Part shown: one piece after another, positions 43,179 to 51,013 of the stretch
Layout of the letters: each line of letters opens with the position of its first letter
Position numbering within the stretch: the stretch's first letter is position 1
Assembly: GCF_016862895.1 (NCBI RefSeq)
Contig: NZ_BONV01000024.1
Location: 1-64,000, forward strand
Direction: 5' to 3'
Source of the DNA: Planotetraspora kaengkrachanensis
GTDB taxonomy: Bacteria > Actinomycetota > Actinomycetes > Streptosporangiales > Streptosporangiaceae
DNA: 64,000 nucleotides
Notes under the pieces: generated by a model
Databases searched by the model: none
What the model saw: only the letters and a program-made list of their open reading frames with translations
What the model was told of the DNA's origin: nothing
Position numbers and translations under genes: made by a program

Positions 43179-44258
43179 ATGAGGATCGCCATCGTCGGCC
43201 CGACGTATCCGTACAAGGGCGGCGGCGCCCATCACACGACCGAGCTGGCCAGGCGGCTGCGCGCCGAGGGCCACGACGTCGTGATCGAGTCGTGGAGGGC
43301 GCAGTATCCGGGCTTCCTCTATCCGGGGCAGCAGACGATCGACGCGCCCGAGGGTGAGCCGTATCCGGACACCCGGCGCGAGCTCGACTGGCGCAGGCCC
43401 GACGGATGGGTCGGCTGCGGCAGGCGGCTGCGGGGCTTCGACCTCGTCGTCCTCGCCGTCCTCAGCCCGGTGCAGGTGCCCGCCTATCTCGGCATCCTGT
43501 ACGGCCTGCGCCGCAAGGCCAGGGTCGTCGCGCTGTGCCACAACGTGTTGCCGCACGAGCGCAAGCCGTACGACCGGCCGCTGATGAAGGCCCTGCTCGG
43601 CAGGGTGGACGAAGTCCTCGTCCACTCCGAGGAGCAGGCAGGCATGGCCCGCGGGCTGACCCCCGCCCCGGTGCGGGTGGCGGCCCTCGCTCCGCACCTG
43701 CCCACCCGCGCGGCCGGGGCCGCCGCCGGGCCCGAGCCGTACGGCAGGCTGCTGTTCTTCGGCATCGTCCGGCCGTACAAGGGGCTCGACCTGCTGCTCC
43801 GGGCCATGGCGCAGACTCCGGGCGTCACCCTCACGGTCGCGGGCGAGTTCTGGGGAGGGCTCGAGGAGACCAAGGCGCTGATCGCCGAGCTGGGGTTGAC
43901 CGACCGCGTCGACCTGCGCCCGGGGTATGTCGCGGCGCAGGACGTCGCGCGACTGTTCGCCGACGCGGACGCCCTCGTGCTGCCGTACCGCTCCGCGACC
44001 GCGAGCCAGAACGTGTGGCTGGGCCACGAGCACGGGGTCCCGGTGATCGCCACCCGGGTGGGGGCGCTGGCGGACAACGTGAACGACGGGGTCGACGGGC
44101 TGCTCGTCGAGCCGGGCTCCGCGGGCGCGCTGGCCGAGGCGCTCAAGCGCTTCTACGAGCCGGGCACGCCCGCGCGGCTGCGCAGCGGCGTCAAGGCGGT
44201 CGACCCCGACCCGTTCTGGGCGGTCTATCTCGGCACCCTGCTCGCCGCCGTCATCTGA
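43179..44258 (+). CDS. family 4 glycosyltransferase
   Basis: 359 residues, GT-B fold: MRIAIVGPTYPYKGGGAHHTTELARRL at the N terminus with the glycine-rich acceptor loop, LLFFGIVRPYKGLDLLLRAM starting the donor-binding half, and VLPYRSATASQNV, GVPVIATRVGALADNV near the active site. Cytoplasmic; sugar unknown. Its end overlaps the convergent flippase-like gene by eight bases. Confidence 0.88.
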   Translation: MRIAIVGPTYPYKGGGAHHTTELARRLRAEGHDVVIESWRAQYPGFLYPGQQTIDAPEGEPYPDTRRELDWRRPDGWVGCGRRLRGFDLVVLAVLSPVQVPAYLGILYGLRRKARVVALCHNVLPHERKPYDRPLMKALLGRVDEVLVHSEEQAGMARGLTPAPVRVAALAPHLPTRAAGAAAGPEPYGRLLFFGIVRPYKGLDLLLRAMAQTPGVTLTVAGEFWGGLEETKALIAELGLTDRVDLRPGYVAAQDVARLFADADALVLPYRSATASQNVWLGHEHGVPVIATRVGALADNVNDGVDGLLVEPGSAGALAEALKRFYEPGTPARLRSGVKAVDPDPFWAVYLGTLLAAVI

Positions 44259-45237
44259 CGGGTGCCTGACCGGCGGCGACGCCGGACGAGGAGCGGGCGA
44301 CCCGGTGCAGGATCACGCCGAGGGCCGCCCATGCGACGTCGGCCAGAGTGAACGCCACCCGGGAGGCCACGGCCACGACCAGGGCCCTCGGCGCGTCGAG
44401 GACCGGCGCCAGCGCGATGACCATCGCGCCCTCGCGCACGCCGATGCCCGCGGGCACGACGACCGTCAGGATGCCCGTCGCCCAGGCGAGCGCGTACGCC
44501 CCGGCGGCGACCGCGTAGAGGGACGCGCCGCCCGGCCGCATGCCGGCCACCAGGACCCACAGGTGCACGCCGTACACGAGCCAGCCGATCAGGGTCCAGC
44601 CGGCGGCCCTGACCATGTGCGCCCCGCGCAGCGTCTGGTCGAGTGGCTCCTTCCTGGCGATCCGCAGCGCCAGGTTCAGTCCCCAGGTCATCACCCGCGG
44701 GTGAAGCCCGACCACGATGAGAGGGATGAGGGCCAACAGGTACCAGCCGTCCCTGATGATCTGGCCCGAGAGCGTGGCGGCGGCGAGCGCGAGCGCGCAG
44801 CCGAGCGAGGTCACCAGACCGAGCGCTGTCGCGCTGAACGTGCGCCGGGGCGGGGCGCCGTGGTCGCGGGCCAGCTCGATCATCGCGGCGAACGCCCAGA
44901 CTCCTCCGGGGACGTACTTGCCGAGCTGGCCGACGAACATCACCCGGGCCGCCACCCCATGCGGCAGCGGTGACCCGAGGCCCTTCAGGATCTCGCGCCA
45001 GGCCAGGAGCATGAACCCCAGGCCGGCCATGACGGCGGCGAAGCTCAGGGCCGGCGTCCACCAGGACAGCCGGGACAGGGCGGCGGAGGTCTCCGACCAG
45101 TTCCCCGCCACCCCGCGCACGAGGAAGCCCAGCGCGACCAGGACCAGCAGGACTCTCGGCGTGCGCGCGGCCCGCAGCCGCTCCAGCCGGGTGGCGGGGG
45201 GTGAGCCGGTCTCGGCTACCGGGGGGTGGCTCGGCAT
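44251..45237 (-). CDS. flippase-like (lysyl-PG synthase TM domain) membrane protein
   Basis: 328 residues with eight predicted helices of the AglD/YbhN type: VMFVGQLGKYVPGGVWAFAAM and TVVVPAGIGVREGAMVIALAP are the conserved stretches. Such proteins are thought to move lipid-linked sugars or lipids across the membrane. A paralogue at 46221 has the same motifs, with a methyltransferase gene between. ATG 45237 start. Function inferred from family only. Confidence 0.85.
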   Translation of the reverse strand: MPSHPPVAETGSPPATRLERLRAARTPRVLLVLVALGFLVRGVAGNWSETSAALSRLSWWTPALSFAAVMAGLGFMLLAWREILKGLGSPLPHGVAARVMFVGQLGKYVPGGVWAFAAMIELARDHGAPPRRTFSATALGLVTSLGCALALAAATLSGQIIRDGWYLLALIPLIVVGLHPRVMTWGLNLALRIARKEPLDQTLRGAHMVRAAGWTLIGWLVYGVHLWVLVAGMRPGGASLYAVAAGAYALAWATGILTVVVPAGIGVREGAMVIALAPVLDAPRALVVAVASRVAFTLADVAWAALGVILHRVARSSSGVAAGQAPVR

Positions 45238-45363
45238 CCGCCGATGGTAGGGCGTGGAAGCTACCCGCTGGTAGGCCCATCTCGGTCACGGGGACCGGCG
45301 CCGCGGCCCGTCGGCGGTACTGTTGGGCACCGTGGCACGGACGGAGATGGCGGTGATCGACCG

Positions 45364-46224
45364 GTGAGCGGAGAGCGCGCCGCCCAGCTGGAGTACTCCG
45401 AGTTCCAGGGCGCGATGCTCGACGAGGACAAGAGGCGCCGCAAGGCCGCGAAGATCCTCGCCGTGCTCGCGCACTACCTCGGCAGGGACGCGGCCGAGCC
45501 CGGCAGCGTGCTGTCGGGGCTGACCGTGGCCGACATCGGCTGCTCGGCCGGCTTCATCGCCGACGAGCTCGCGGGCGCGGGAGCCGCCAGAACCTTCGGC
45601 GTCGATATCGACGTCCCCGGCCTGAAGAAGGCCGCGGAGCGGTTCGGCGAGCGGGTCGAGTTCGTCTGCGCGAACGGCGAGGCGCTGCCGTTCCCCGACG
45701 GATCGGTGGACGTGCTCGTCTTCAACCACATCTACGAGCACGTGGTCGACCCCGACGCGGTGATCGCGGACATGCACCGCGTGCTGTCGGACGACGGCGT
45801 GCTCTACCTCGGGCTCGGCAACCGGCTCGGCGTCATGGAGCCGCACTACAAGCTGCCGTTCCTGTCCTACCTGCCGGCCGCCGCCGCCGACCGGTACGTG
45901 CGGGCGTTCGGCCGGGCCGACCACTACTACGAGCGCTTCCGCACGCGGGCGGGGCTGCGCCGGATGCTCTCCGCGTTCCACGTGTGGGACTACACCTTCC
46001 CGGTGCTCGCCTCGCCCGACCGGTTCGCCGGCGGCGAGCTGTTCCCCGGCGCCGTTGGCCGCGCGGCCAAGGGCGTGCTCGAGCGGACGCCGCGACCCGC
46101 GCTGACCGCGCTTCGGCCGGTGGTGCCCACCTACCTCTGGATCGCGACCAAGACGCCGGGCCGGCCGCTCGGCGCCGCCCTCCCACAGTCGCCCGAGCCC
46201 GTACGCACCTCAGGCGTGGGATGA
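45364..46224 (+). CDS. class I SAM-dependent methyltransferase
   Basis: 286 residues. SAM motif I is VADIGCSAGFIADELA, the acidic end of strand 2 is GVDIDVPG, and motif post-I/IV is VLVFNHIYEHVVDPDAVI, followed by HRVLSDDGVLYLGLGNRLG of the UbiE/Methyltransf_11 type. The C-terminal third (about 190-286) is unusual and may recognise a lipid-linked saccharide. It may cap or modify a polysaccharide (inference). Start GTG 45364 (weak ribosome site). Its TGA overlaps the ATG of the next gene. Confidence 0.85.
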   Translation: MSGERAAQLEYSEFQGAMLDEDKRRRKAAKILAVLAHYLGRDAAEPGSVLSGLTVADIGCSAGFIADELAGAGAARTFGVDIDVPGLKKAAERFGERVEFVCANGEALPFPDGSVDVLVFNHIYEHVVDPDAVIADMHRVLSDDGVLYLGLGNRLGVMEPHYKLPFLSYLPAAAADRYVRAFGRADHYYERFRTRAGLRRMLSAFHVWDYTFPVLASPDRFAGGELFPGAVGRAAKGVLERTPRPALTALRPVVPTYLWIATKTPGRPLGAALPQSPEPVRTSGVG

Positions 46225-47150
46225 ACCGCCGCAAGGCCGTACGGCTGGTTTTCCTTCTCCTCGCGCTCGGCTTCGGCGCCTGGAGCATCGCGGGCCAGTG
46301 GGGGGCGGTGTCGGAGGGCTTCACGCGGCTGTCGTGGCCGGAGCTCGCCGGGTCGCTGATCGCCGTCCTCGGGGCGCTGGCCGCGGGGATGATGATGTGG
46401 CGCTCGCTGCTCTCCGAGTTCGGCTCGCCGCTGTCCCTCACCGCCGCGGCCAAGATCTTCTTTCTCGGGCAGCTCGGCAAGTACATCCCCGGCTCGGCGG
46501 TGCACGTGATGCTCGCCCAGATGGAGATGGGCCGTGACCACGGCATTCCGAGGTCCCGCAGCGCCGCCGCCTTCTTCCTGACGTATCCGATCTATCTGGC
46601 CAGTGGCCTGCTCGTGGGGGTGGTCACGCTCCCCGTGATCGGCGGCGACTCGGTCGCGCGCTACGCCTGGCTCCTGCTCCTCGTCCCCGTGCTCGCCGTG
46701 GCCCTCCATCCGGCGATCGTGAACCCGGTGATCGCCTTCGGTCTCAGGAAGCTGCGCAGGCCGCCGCTCGAACGGCCGCTGACCCGCCGCGGCATCCTGG
46801 TCGCCGTCGGCTGGGCGCTCACCGGGTGGGCGGCGTACGGCGTGCACCTCGCACTGATCGTCCACGGGCTCGGCGCCACGGGGGCCGACGCGGTGATCCT
46901 CAGCTTCGGCGCCTTCGCGCTGGCCTGGTGCCTGGGCACCCTGGCGATCGTCTTCCCCGCCGGGGCCGGCGTGCGGGAGGTCGCCATGGTGGCCGCGCTC
47001 GCTCCGGTGCTCGACCGCGGCTCCGCCATCGCGGCGGCCCTGTGCTCGCGCCTGATCGTCTCGGTGGGCGATCTGGTGTGCGCGGCCATCGCCGGTGCGG
47101 CGGCGCGAGGTTCGGTCCCCCAAACCGGTCAACCTGCCGAAAAGCACTGA
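46221..47150 (+). CDS. flippase-like (lysyl-PG synthase TM domain) membrane protein, paralogue
   Basis: 309 residues with eight helices; FFLGQLGKYIPGSAVHVMLAQ and AIVFPAGAGVREVAMVAALAPVL match the protein at 44251 position by position. ATG 46221 overlaps the methyltransferase stop by four bases (ATGA), so the two are co-translated. It may transport the methyltransferase's lipid-linked product (inference). Confidence 0.85.
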   Translation: MNRRKAVRLVFLLLALGFGAWSIAGQWGAVSEGFTRLSWPELAGSLIAVLGALAAGMMMWRSLLSEFGSPLSLTAAAKIFFLGQLGKYIPGSAVHVMLAQMEMGRDHGIPRSRSAAAFFLTYPIYLASGLLVGVVTLPVIGGDSVARYAWLLLLVPVLAVALHPAIVNPVIAFGLRKLRRPPLERPLTRRGILVAVGWALTGWAAYGVHLALIVHGLGATGADAVILSFGAFALAWCLGTLAIVFPAGAGVREVAMVAALAPVLDRGSAIAAALCSRLIVSVGDLVCAAIAGAAARGSVPQTGQPAEKH

Positions 47151-47234
47151 TCATCACTGGCAATTCGTGTAACAGGTGCGAATTTCCCCAGAGTCACCCG
47201 GATGGGCGTGTGATATCCCTCACGGTTGCGGGGA

Positions 47235-47365
47235 AGCCAGCCATAGAGTGAACGCTGAAGGGTGGCCGGGGGGAAGGAGGCACCCGTTGGCTGACGGGAG
47301 TTCCCGCCTTTCTCTCCGGGGTGACACCTGGCTGAGAGGCAGGCGATCAGGAGACTCCTGATCGC
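47235..47365 (+). promoter_or_regulatory. structured leader upstream of the glycosyltransferase–manB pair
   Basis: Nested pairing GGGAA (47271-47275)/TTCCC (47301-47305) encloses CCCG/CGGG (47283-47286/47295-47298). CACCC (47281-47285) could instead pair with GGGTG (47260-47264). CAGCCA (47238-47243) can pair with either TGGCTG at 47288 or TGGCTG at 47329. These are mutually exclusive folds. A perfect palindrome follows at 47343-47365. It may be a riboswitch or attenuator; unproven. Confidence 0.4.
47343..47365. promoter_or_regulatory. perfect palindrome just before the GT4 start
   Basis: GCGATCAGGA, GAC, TCCTGATCGC: ten-base perfect arms, 26 bases before the TTG start codon. It could be a protein operator or an RNA hairpin occluding the GAGGGGAG ribosome site area. 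Confidence 0.55.
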
Positions 47366-47391
47366 GAGCCGCGCTGAGGGGAGCGATCTTC

Positions 47392-48519
47392 TTGAAACCC
47401 CGTGTGGTCGTCGACGCGGCGGCCGTTCCCACCGATCGAGGCGCTCTGATCCGGTACGTCGACGGGTTGCTCGCCGCCCTCCACCAGGCCGGAGCCGATC
47501 TCGCCGTCGTCTGCCAGCGGTCCGACGCCGAGAGGTACGGAAAGCTGGCCCCCTCCGCGCGGATCCTCCCGGGGCCGCCCGCCATCACCAACCGCGGTGC
47601 GCGGCTCGTGTGGGAGCAGACCAGCGTGCCCGTCCTGGCCCGCCAGGTGGGCGCCGACGTGATCCACGCCCCCTTCTACTCGATACCGCTCAGGTCCGGC
47701 CTGCCGACCGTGGCGACCGTCCACGACGCCACCTGTTTCACCGACGCCGAGCAGCACGGCACCGTCGACGCCTCGTTCTTCCGCTCCGCCACCCGTACGG
47801 CGGTCCGCCACGCCACCCGGATGATCGTGCCGTCCAAGGCCACGAGAGACGAACTGGTCAGGGTGCTCGCCGCCGACCCCACGCGGATCGACGTCGCCTA
47901 CCACGGCGTCGACCCGGCGCTGTTCCACCGGCCCACCGAGCTCGAGACCAAGCGGGTGACCTACCGGTTCGGCATCCACGGACATCCGTACGTCGCCTAC
48001 CTCGGCGCCGTCGAACCCCGCAAGAACGTCCCCAACCTGGTCAGGGGCTTCGCCAGGGCCGTACGGCATCTGGAGGAGCCGCCCGCGCTGGTGCTTGCGG
48101 GCGGTCCGAGCTGGGACGACGAGGTGGACGCCGCCATCGCGGAGCTGCCGCAGAAGATCCGGGTCGTCCGGCCGGGGTATCTGCCCTTCGCCGACCTGCC
48201 GGGTTTCCTCGGCGGCGCGCTCGTCGTCGCGTTCCCGTCCCGGGGCGAGGGGTTCGGGCTGCCGGTGCTGGAGGCGATGGCCTGCGGGGCGCCGGTGCTC
48301 ACGACCCACAGGACCTCGCTGCCCGAGGTCGGAGGCGACGCGGTGGCCTACACCGAGCCGGACGCGGACGCCATCGGCGACGCGCTGCGGGCACTCATGG
48401 AGCAACCGGAACGACGGGAGGCGTTGTCCTCGGCGGGGTTCGCCCGATCCCAAGAATTCACCTGGCGGCTGTCCGCGGATGCCCATCTCGTGTCATACCA
48501 GCGGGCGATCGAGAGCTAG
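47392..48519 (+). CDS. family 4 glycosyltransferase (mannosyltransferase-like)
   Basis: 375 residues, GT-B fold similar to WbaZ/MtfB-type mannosyltransferases: VDAAAVPTDRGALIRYVDGLL, TVHDATCFTDAEQHG, YVAYLGAVEPRKNVPNLVRGF, and FPSRGEGFGLPVLEAMACGAPVLTT with the donor-binding Glu residues. The TTG start is supported by GAGGGGAG eight bases upstream and by the immediate family start MKPRVVVDAAA. It is followed 15 bases later by a mannose-1-P guanylyltransferase, consistent with GDP-mannose as donor (inference). Confidence 0.9.
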   Translation: MKPRVVVDAAAVPTDRGALIRYVDGLLAALHQAGADLAVVCQRSDAERYGKLAPSARILPGPPAITNRGARLVWEQTSVPVLARQVGADVIHAPFYSIPLRSGLPTVATVHDATCFTDAEQHGTVDASFFRSATRTAVRHATRMIVPSKATRDELVRVLAADPTRIDVAYHGVDPALFHRPTELETKRVTYRFGIHGHPYVAYLGAVEPRKNVPNLVRGFARAVRHLEEPPALVLAGGPSWDDEVDAAIAELPQKIRVVRPGYLPFADLPGFLGGALVVAFPSRGEGFGLPVLEAMACGAPVLTTHRTSLPEVGGDAVAYTEPDADAIGDALRALMEQPERREALSSAGFARSQEFTWRLSADAHLVSYQRAIES

Positions 48520-48534
48520 GCTAACCTCGCGGCT

Positions 48535-49638
48535 GTGAGCGAGAGTTCTTTGCGGTCGCCGGAGCCCCTCGAGGCGATCCTGCTCGTGGGGGGTCAGGGA
48601 ACCCGCCTGCGGCCACTGACGTTGCACACGCCCAAACCGCTGCTGCCCACCGCCGGTGTCCCCTTCCTCGCGCACCAGCTCGCCAAGGCGCACGCGCACG
48701 GAGTCCGGCGGGTCGTGTTCGCCACCTCCTATCGCGCTTCGATGTTCGCCGACGCCTTCGGTGACGGGGCGGCGTTCGGGCTCGAGATCGAGTACATGAC
48801 CGAGGAGACGCCCCTGGGCACCGGTGGAGCGATCCGAAACGCCGCCGAGGCGCTCACCTGCCCGATGGACGCCCCCGTGCTGGTCCTGAACGGTGACATC
48901 CTCTCGGGACACGACATCTCGGCCCAGGTGGAATTCCACCGCTCTCGCGGCGCCGCGTTGACGTTGCACCTCACGGAGGTCGAGGACCCCTCGCGGTTCG
49001 GCTGCGTGCCGACCACCCCGGACGGTGTGGTGACCGCGTTCCTGGAGAAGACACCCAACCCGGTGACCAACCGGATCAACGCGGGCTGTTACGTGTTCCA
49101 GCGATCGGTCATCGACATGATCCCCCAGGGCGAGGTCGTGTCGGTGGAACGCGAGACCTTCCCGGGCCTCATCGAGGCGGGCCAGATGGTGCTCGGCTAC
49201 GCCGACGCGTCCTACTGGCTCGACGTCGGCACGCCGGCCGCCTTCGTGCAGGGCTCGGCCGACCTCGTCCAGGGCAGGCTCGCGTCCCCCGCCCTGCCCG
49301 GCGCGGCCGGCGAGCGCCTCCTACTGGACGGGGCCGAGGTGTCGCCCGAGGCGAAGGTCACGGGCGGCACGGTGGTCGGCGCCCGCGCCAAGGTCGAGGC
49401 CGGAGCCAGCGTCCGCGGCAGCGTCCTGGCCGACGACTGCCGCGTGGCCTGCGGGGCCGTCGTCGTCGACTCGGTGGTCGGCGCGGGCGCTCACGTCGCG
49501 CCCGGGGCAGTCCTGCGCGGGGCGGTCGTGGGCGACGGCGCGCGGATCGGCGAGGGCAACGAACTCATGGCGGGCGTGCGCATCTGGCCGGGCGTGTCCC
49601 TGCCCGAGTGCTCGGTGCGGTTCTCGAGCGACGTCTGA
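48535..49638 (+). CDS. manB: mannose-1-phosphate guanylyltransferase (ManB/ManC-like)
   Basis: 367 residues. The nucleotidyltransferase domain (about 12-240) has LVGGQGTRLRPLTLHTPKPLLP, TPLGTGGAIRNA and LNGDILSGHDI. A left-handed beta-helix (about 260-367) has hexapeptide repeats (AKVTGGTVVGARAKVEAG). It makes GDP-mannose from mannose-1-P and GTP for polymer and lipid mannosylation. Orthologous in layout to the mycobacterial gene near fbiA, fbiB and whiB2, all of which lie further right here. GTG start. Confidence 0.88.
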   Translation: MSESSLRSPEPLEAILLVGGQGTRLRPLTLHTPKPLLPTAGVPFLAHQLAKAHAHGVRRVVFATSYRASMFADAFGDGAAFGLEIEYMTEETPLGTGGAIRNAAEALTCPMDAPVLVLNGDILSGHDISAQVEFHRSRGAALTLHLTEVEDPSRFGCVPTTPDGVVTAFLEKTPNPVTNRINAGCYVFQRSVIDMIPQGEVVSVERETFPGLIEAGQMVLGYADASYWLDVGTPAAFVQGSADLVQGRLASPALPGAAGERLLLDGAEVSPEAKVTGGTVVGARAKVEAGASVRGSVLADDCRVACGAVVVDSVVGAGAHVAPGAVLRGAVVGDGARIGEGNELMAGVRIWPGVSLPECSVRFSSDV

Positions 49639-49718
49639 GCATGCCGATCGGTGACGGGACCGCCCGGTTTCCCCCGGCCGCCGTGCGGCGGCATGCTGGG
49701 ACGGGGGAGGCGAGGCCG

Positions 49719-50681
49719 ATGTCGTCAGCCGGCGCCGCGACCGGCGTCAGAGAACGCAGGTGGACTCCGTCCGCGCCGGTGGATGTGGAGCTCACGCTGT
49801 CGCCGCACCGGCGGGGGAGCGGAGATCCCGCCTGGCGGCGTACTCCTGACCGGGCGATCTGGCGGACGTCCCGCACACCCGAGGGGCCCGGCACGCTGCG
49901 GGTCACCAGCCGCATGGGAGAGGTGCACGGCCAGGCCTGGGGGCCCGGGGCCGAGTGGTTGCTGGAGACGCTTCCGCAGGCCTTGGGCGCGGACGACGAC
50001 GTCGCCGGTTTCGCCGGGGCGCTCGACGGCCCGCGGCAGGCGGGCGCCGCCGCGTTGGTCGCCGACTTGGCCGCCCGGCATCCCGGGCTGCGGATCGGGC
50101 GGACGCTGCGGGTGTTCGAGGCGCTCGTGCCGGCCGTGCTCGAGCAGAAGGTCGTCGGCAGGGAGGCCTGGCGCGCGTGGCGCTGGCTCATGCGCAAGTA
50201 CGGCGAGCCGGCTCCCGGGCCGGCGCCCGAGGGGATGGCGGTCATGCCGCCGCCCCAGGTGTGGCGCACGATCCCGTCCTGGGACTGGCACCGTGCCGGG
50301 GTGGAGGCCGTGCGCGCCAGGACGATCATCAACGCCGCTCGCCATGCGGACAAGCTGGAGGCGACGGCGCTCGGCGGTCCCGATTCCGCCGAGGCCGACC
50401 GGCTGCTGCGGGCGTTGCCGGGGATCGGCGTGTGGACGTCCGCCGAGGTGCGCCAGCGCGGCCACGGCGACCCCGACGCGCCGAGCGTGGGGGACTTCCA
50501 CCTGCCGGGCATGGTCGGATGGGCGTTCACCGGCCAGAAGACCGACGACGCCGGCATGCTCGAGTTGCTCGAGCCCTTCCGCGGCCACCGCCATCGGGTC
50601 GTGAAGCTGATCGAGCTCAGCGGCCTGCGCCCGCCCGCCCGCGGCCCCCGCATGCCCGCCCGCGACTACCGCTCCTTCTAG
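49719..50681 (+). CDS. AlkA-like DNA-3-methyladenine glycosylase / HhH-GPD protein
   Basis: 320 residues. The C-terminal half has the helix-hairpin-helix segment LLRALPGIGVWTSAEV, and the catalytic Asp lies in VGDFHLPGMV, placed as in AlkA. LVPAVLEQKVVGREAWRAWR matches the family's first helical bundle. It excises alkylated bases by flipping and cutting the glycosidic bond. I see no iron-sulfur cluster cysteines. ATG 49719 has GAGG upstream; an earlier ATG at 49641 is in frame. Confidence 0.82.
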   Translation: MSSAGAATGVRERRWTPSAPVDVELTLSPHRRGSGDPAWRRTPDRAIWRTSRTPEGPGTLRVTSRMGEVHGQAWGPGAEWLLETLPQALGADDDVAGFAGALDGPRQAGAAALVADLAARHPGLRIGRTLRVFEALVPAVLEQKVVGREAWRAWRWLMRKYGEPAPGPAPEGMAVMPPPQVWRTIPSWDWHRAGVEAVRARTIINAARHADKLEATALGGPDSAEADRLLRALPGIGVWTSAEVRQRGHGDPDAPSVGDFHLPGMVGWAFTGQKTDDAGMLELLEPFRGHRHRVVKLIELSGLRPPARGPRMPARDYRSF

Positions 50682-50693
50682 TCTCCTCTTCCG

Positions 50694-50942
50694 CGTGATC
50701 ATGCACAGGTTCGTGTGTATGAGTCTTGAGCTGCAAGAACTCATTTCGTGATCATGCACGGACTCGGCTGCCTGCCGTACGAGCTGGGGAAACGCCATCC
50801 GTGATCATGCAAAACGTCTGTGTGTGCATGATCACGCAGCCCAAAGGCGCAGGTCAGTGGCGATCGCGCCGAACCTGTGCATGATCACGACTGGAAGGGG
50901 CGCAGGCTGCGGGGCGTTTCCGCGAATCTGTGCATGATCACG
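50694..50942. repeat. cluster of six CGTGATCATGCACAGGTTCG-type elements before fbiC
   Basis: Three copies read forward (50694-50713 full length, 50748-50760, 50801-50811). Three read in reverse (50823-50836, 50870-50889 full length, 50921-50942). The full copies at 50694 and 50870 are exact 20-base inverted repeats. The shared core is GTGATCATGCA. The whole 332-base gap between the glycosylase gene and fbiC is otherwise empty. Three further copies lie between fbiB and fbiA. Confidence 0.85.
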
Positions 50943-51013
50943 CCCGGGGGGTGGGGGGCGGGGGTGGGGGGCTGAGTAAAGGCGGCGTACTCAGGGGGCC
51001 GTAGGGTGCGCGT

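Noticed and set aside
47151-47391. Full c-di-AMP (ydaO) riboswitch call
   Set aside because: Only two short conserved-looking strings are present, and too little sequence remains before the start codon for the complete known consensus.
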